Positions 11,909-13,419 of a stretch of DNA of 13,419 nt are shown here, piece by piece (positions within the stretch are counted from its first letter, which is position 1; each line of letters opens with the position of its first letter). This DNA comes from Clostridiales bacterium UBA1446 (GTDB lineage: Bacteria > Bacillota > Clostridia > Oscillospirales > Oscillospiraceae): assembly GCA_002329245.1 (NCBI GenBank), contig DCTG01000229.1, positions 1,962-15,380 on the forward strand, given 5' to 3'. The position numbers and the translations under genes were made by a program. The notes beneath the pieces are model-generated. The model worked only from the letters and a program-made list of their open reading frames with translations, had not been told where the DNA came from and made no database searches.

Positions 11909-13192
11909 CTAGCTCAGCGGGAGCAGAGGTTCCGTAATGGTTACCTCCGGCACATGGCCGGCCGCAATCAGAGCCTTCCGGTAGCCCCAAGTATCGTCGG
12001 CCACCCACTGGCCGAATACGATGGGAACGTGCCCGACATGGTTTTCCGCAAAGCTTACATGGCCGTAAATGCAATCCAAATCGGTTTTCGCAAAAGCCTC
12101 CCGCAACGCTTCCTTATCCAGGCTTTGCGCGCGGGACAATACGTCGCTGATGACGTCGAAGATCGCATAGTCCCAGCCCAAGGTAAGATCCGGCGATTGT
12201 TTTACGTTCTCTTCAAAGTCCTCGCTGAGGTCCTTGGCGGTCATGCCGAGCAGCGAAGAGGTATACGGAAATTCGGGAGACCACTGCGTCTCAATGCAGA
12301 TGTTTTCGGCGGTTTTGCCGAGCGCCAGCACGTCTGCGGAAAAATGCATCCCTTTGCTCAGGATGGCGATTTTCGGCTTATACCCGAGCTGCTGGCACTG
12401 ATTCCAGAGCGTCGCCAGCTCCGGCGTGAGCAGACTGGCGACTAAAATATCGCAGCCGGCCCCCTGTATCTCGTCGATAATGGCCGAATAATCGTTCGTG
12501 CCTTGCGGGAAGCGGCCCGGGTCAACAATTTCATACTTCCTGTCCACGGCTTTTTTCGCCATGATTTCCGCCATGCCCACGCCGTCCACGTTGCTGTCGA
12601 GCACGAGGCCGATTTTTCTGTTGGTTTCCAGACGGTCAAAGCCGTTAAAGTACTCGTCGATGAAATATTCGTAGTTAAACAGGAGCGCAAAGGACCATTC
12701 ATACGGACCGTTTGCCAGCCAGCTGGTATCGGGCGAATTGGCAAGCAGGGTGGGAACCTCATAGCGTTCGCCCACGACGGAGACCGGATTGATGGTATCC
12801 GGCGTCCATTCGCCCACCAAAATATCGACCTTGTCATTGGTGACGAGCTTGGTCGCGACCTCGGAAGCCTTGGTGGGGTTGCTCTCGCTGTCGCCCCAGA
12901 TGATTTCAACCGGCAGCTTTTTGTCATACTCCTTGATGTAAACGCCGCCCTCCTTGTTGATTGCGGCAAGCGCAAGATCGGCGGCGTGATATATGCCGAC
13001 CGTAAAATTGGCCATCGGACCGGAAAACGGCGCCACAAAGCCTATTTTGACGCTGCTCTTTCCGGGGGCTCCGGTGGAGGCGGGAGACGAGGAACCGGGC
13101 GCCCCGGTCCCGCTTTTGCAGCCGGCAAACAGGAGCAGGAAACAGAATACTGCGGCCATCAGCAGCGCGATGGTTTTATTCAGTCTTTTCAT
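11909..13192 (-). CDS. Substrate-binding lipoprotein of a Liv-type ABC transporter
   Basis: This extracytoplasmic binding protein delivers substrate to the LivHM channel. The 427-residue product begins with a lipoprotein signal: MKR, hydrophobic residues 8-23, then FAGC with Cys25 as the lipidation site. A Gly/Ser/Pro linker (27-46) leads to a type 1 periplasmic-binding fold starting VKIGFVAPFSGPMANF (48-63), with AADLALAAINKEGGV (70-84), DILVGEWTPDT (123-133), NDYSAIIDEIQGAGCDIL (233-250) and a WSPEFPYT stretch (304-311). The binding region is rich in Trp, Tyr and Phe, unlike classical LivJ, hinting at another ligand (inference). GGGGAGG lies 5 bases before the ATG. It comes 58 bases after the URO-D family gene, with no clear terminator between, so they probably share a transcript. 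The name livJ is withheld because the ligand is unknown. Confidence 0.93.
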   Translation of the reverse strand: MKRLNKTIALLMAAVFCFLLLFAGCKSGTGAPGSSSPASTGAPGKSSVKIGFVAPFSGPMANFTVGIYHAADLALAAINKEGGVYIKEYDKKLPVEIIWGDSESNPTKASEVATKLVTNDKVDILVGEWTPDTINPVSVVGERYEVPTLLANSPDTSWLANGPYEWSFALLFNYEYFIDEYFNGFDRLETNRKIGLVLDSNVDGVGMAEIMAKKAVDRKYEIVDPGRFPQGTNDYSAIIDEIQGAGCDILVASLLTPELATLWNQCQQLGYKPKIAILSKGMHFSADVLALGKTAENICIETQWSPEFPYTSSLLGMTAKDLSEDFEENVKQSPDLTLGWDYAIFDVISDVLSRAQSLDKEALREAFAKTDLDCIYGHVSFAENHVGHVPIVFGQWVADDTWGYRKALIAAGHVPEVTITEPLLPLS

Positions 13193-13218
13193 TTTAACCT
13201 CCCCTTTTGACTTGCGGA

Positions 13219-13239
13219 TTGAAAACGTCTGATTTTCAA
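13219..13239 (-). other. Small intercistronic hairpin before the binding-protein gene
   Basis: TTGAAAA (13219-13225) and TTTTCAA (13233-13239) are perfect 7-bp AT-rich arms with a 7-base loop. On the minus strand the right arm is not followed by T residues, so it is unlikely to stop transcription from the URO-D family gene into the transporter. Confidence 0.4.
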
Positions 13240-13250
13240 AAGCTTAGTTA

Positions 13251-13419
13251 TCAGTAGCAGCCGTACCGGAGCGTGGTGTCGAACATGGCGTGGAGGTTTT
13301 CCTTGCTGCATTTGTCAATGACGATGGACGCGTCCATAATGAAACCTCCGCCCGGGGCGCAGATCTCCAAAAGTTCCCGCGTTTCCCGGATCACCTGTTC
13401 CTTTGAGCCGTACATGAGA
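13251..13419 (-). CDS. Uroporphyrinogen decarboxylase (URO-D) family protein, C-terminal end (5' part outside window)
   Basis: The last 55 codons are visible, ending at TGA 13253-13251. The frame includes GSKEQVIRETRELLEICAPG followed by GGFIMDASIV, then CSKENLHAMFDTTLRYG at the end. This is the typical C-terminus of the URO-D superfamily: a G-(S/T)-x-E-x-V helix, APGGGFI strand, and an EN-x-x-AM helix. Catabolic operons next to transporters commonly carry URO-D paralogues that act as corrinoid or thiol methyltransferases (MtaA/MtbA-like) rather than haem enzymes. Here no haem gene is adjacent, so a methyltransferase role is more likely, but the active site is off the window. It is on the same strand as, and 58 bases before, the transporter. 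Confidence 0.8.
   Translation of the reverse strand, partial: LMYGSKEQVIRETRELLEICAPGGGFIMDASIVIDKCSKENLHAMFDTTLRYGCY

Noticed and set aside
1..13419. CRISPR array, insertion sequence or prophage
   Set aside because: No regularly spaced repeats, transposase or phage-like genes were seen; only short degenerate intergenic repeats are present.

Overview
The window looks like chromosomal DNA of a moderately GC-rich, anaerobic, spore-forming member of the Clostridia, perhaps an Oscillospirales relative (the order is inference). The grounds are two SpoVA spore-channel genes with a sigma-G-like promoter, strong AGGAGG-type ribosome binding sites, a class II (B12-dependent) ribonucleotide reductase, a CTC-type L25, and intergenic repeats of a kind seen in gut Clostridia. 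No phage genes, transposase, integrase or CRISPR array were seen.

Layout. 2-223 (+) is the 3' end of panD, closed by a terminator. 304-1782 (-) is malQ (GH77 4-alpha-glucanotransferase). 2029-3434 (+) is a spoVAD-spoVAE pair without spoVAC. 3555-3639 (+) is tRNA-Leu(UAG) between two terminators. 4000-4566 (+) is a bL25/CTC gene with a structured leader, followed by two back-to-back terminators. 4876-7170 (+) is nrdJ, whose promoter is covered by two NrdR-box-like sites 32 bp apart. 7171-7457 is a gene-free convergent gap with a 28-bp perfect palindrome and two repeat fragments.

From 13419 down to 7458 everything runs on the minus strand: the 3' end of a uroporphyrinogen-decarboxylase (URO-D) family gene, then a complete branched-chain-amino-acid-type ABC importer (binding lipoprotein, LivG, LivF, LivH, LivM), then a DUF169 gene with its own strong promoter. 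The grouping suggests an uptake and catabolism locus. URO-D family proteins outside haem synthesis are commonly corrinoid methyltransferases, so the imported molecule may be a methylated or otherwise small organic compound rather than leucine; that is inference.

The left half is a mosaic of short, independently transcribed housekeeping units. The right half is one coherent accessory locus and holds the least understood biology. Best-supported regulatory observations: the NrdR operator on nrdJ, the sigma-G-like promoter of spoVAD, and the near-consensus promoter in front of the DUF169 gene.
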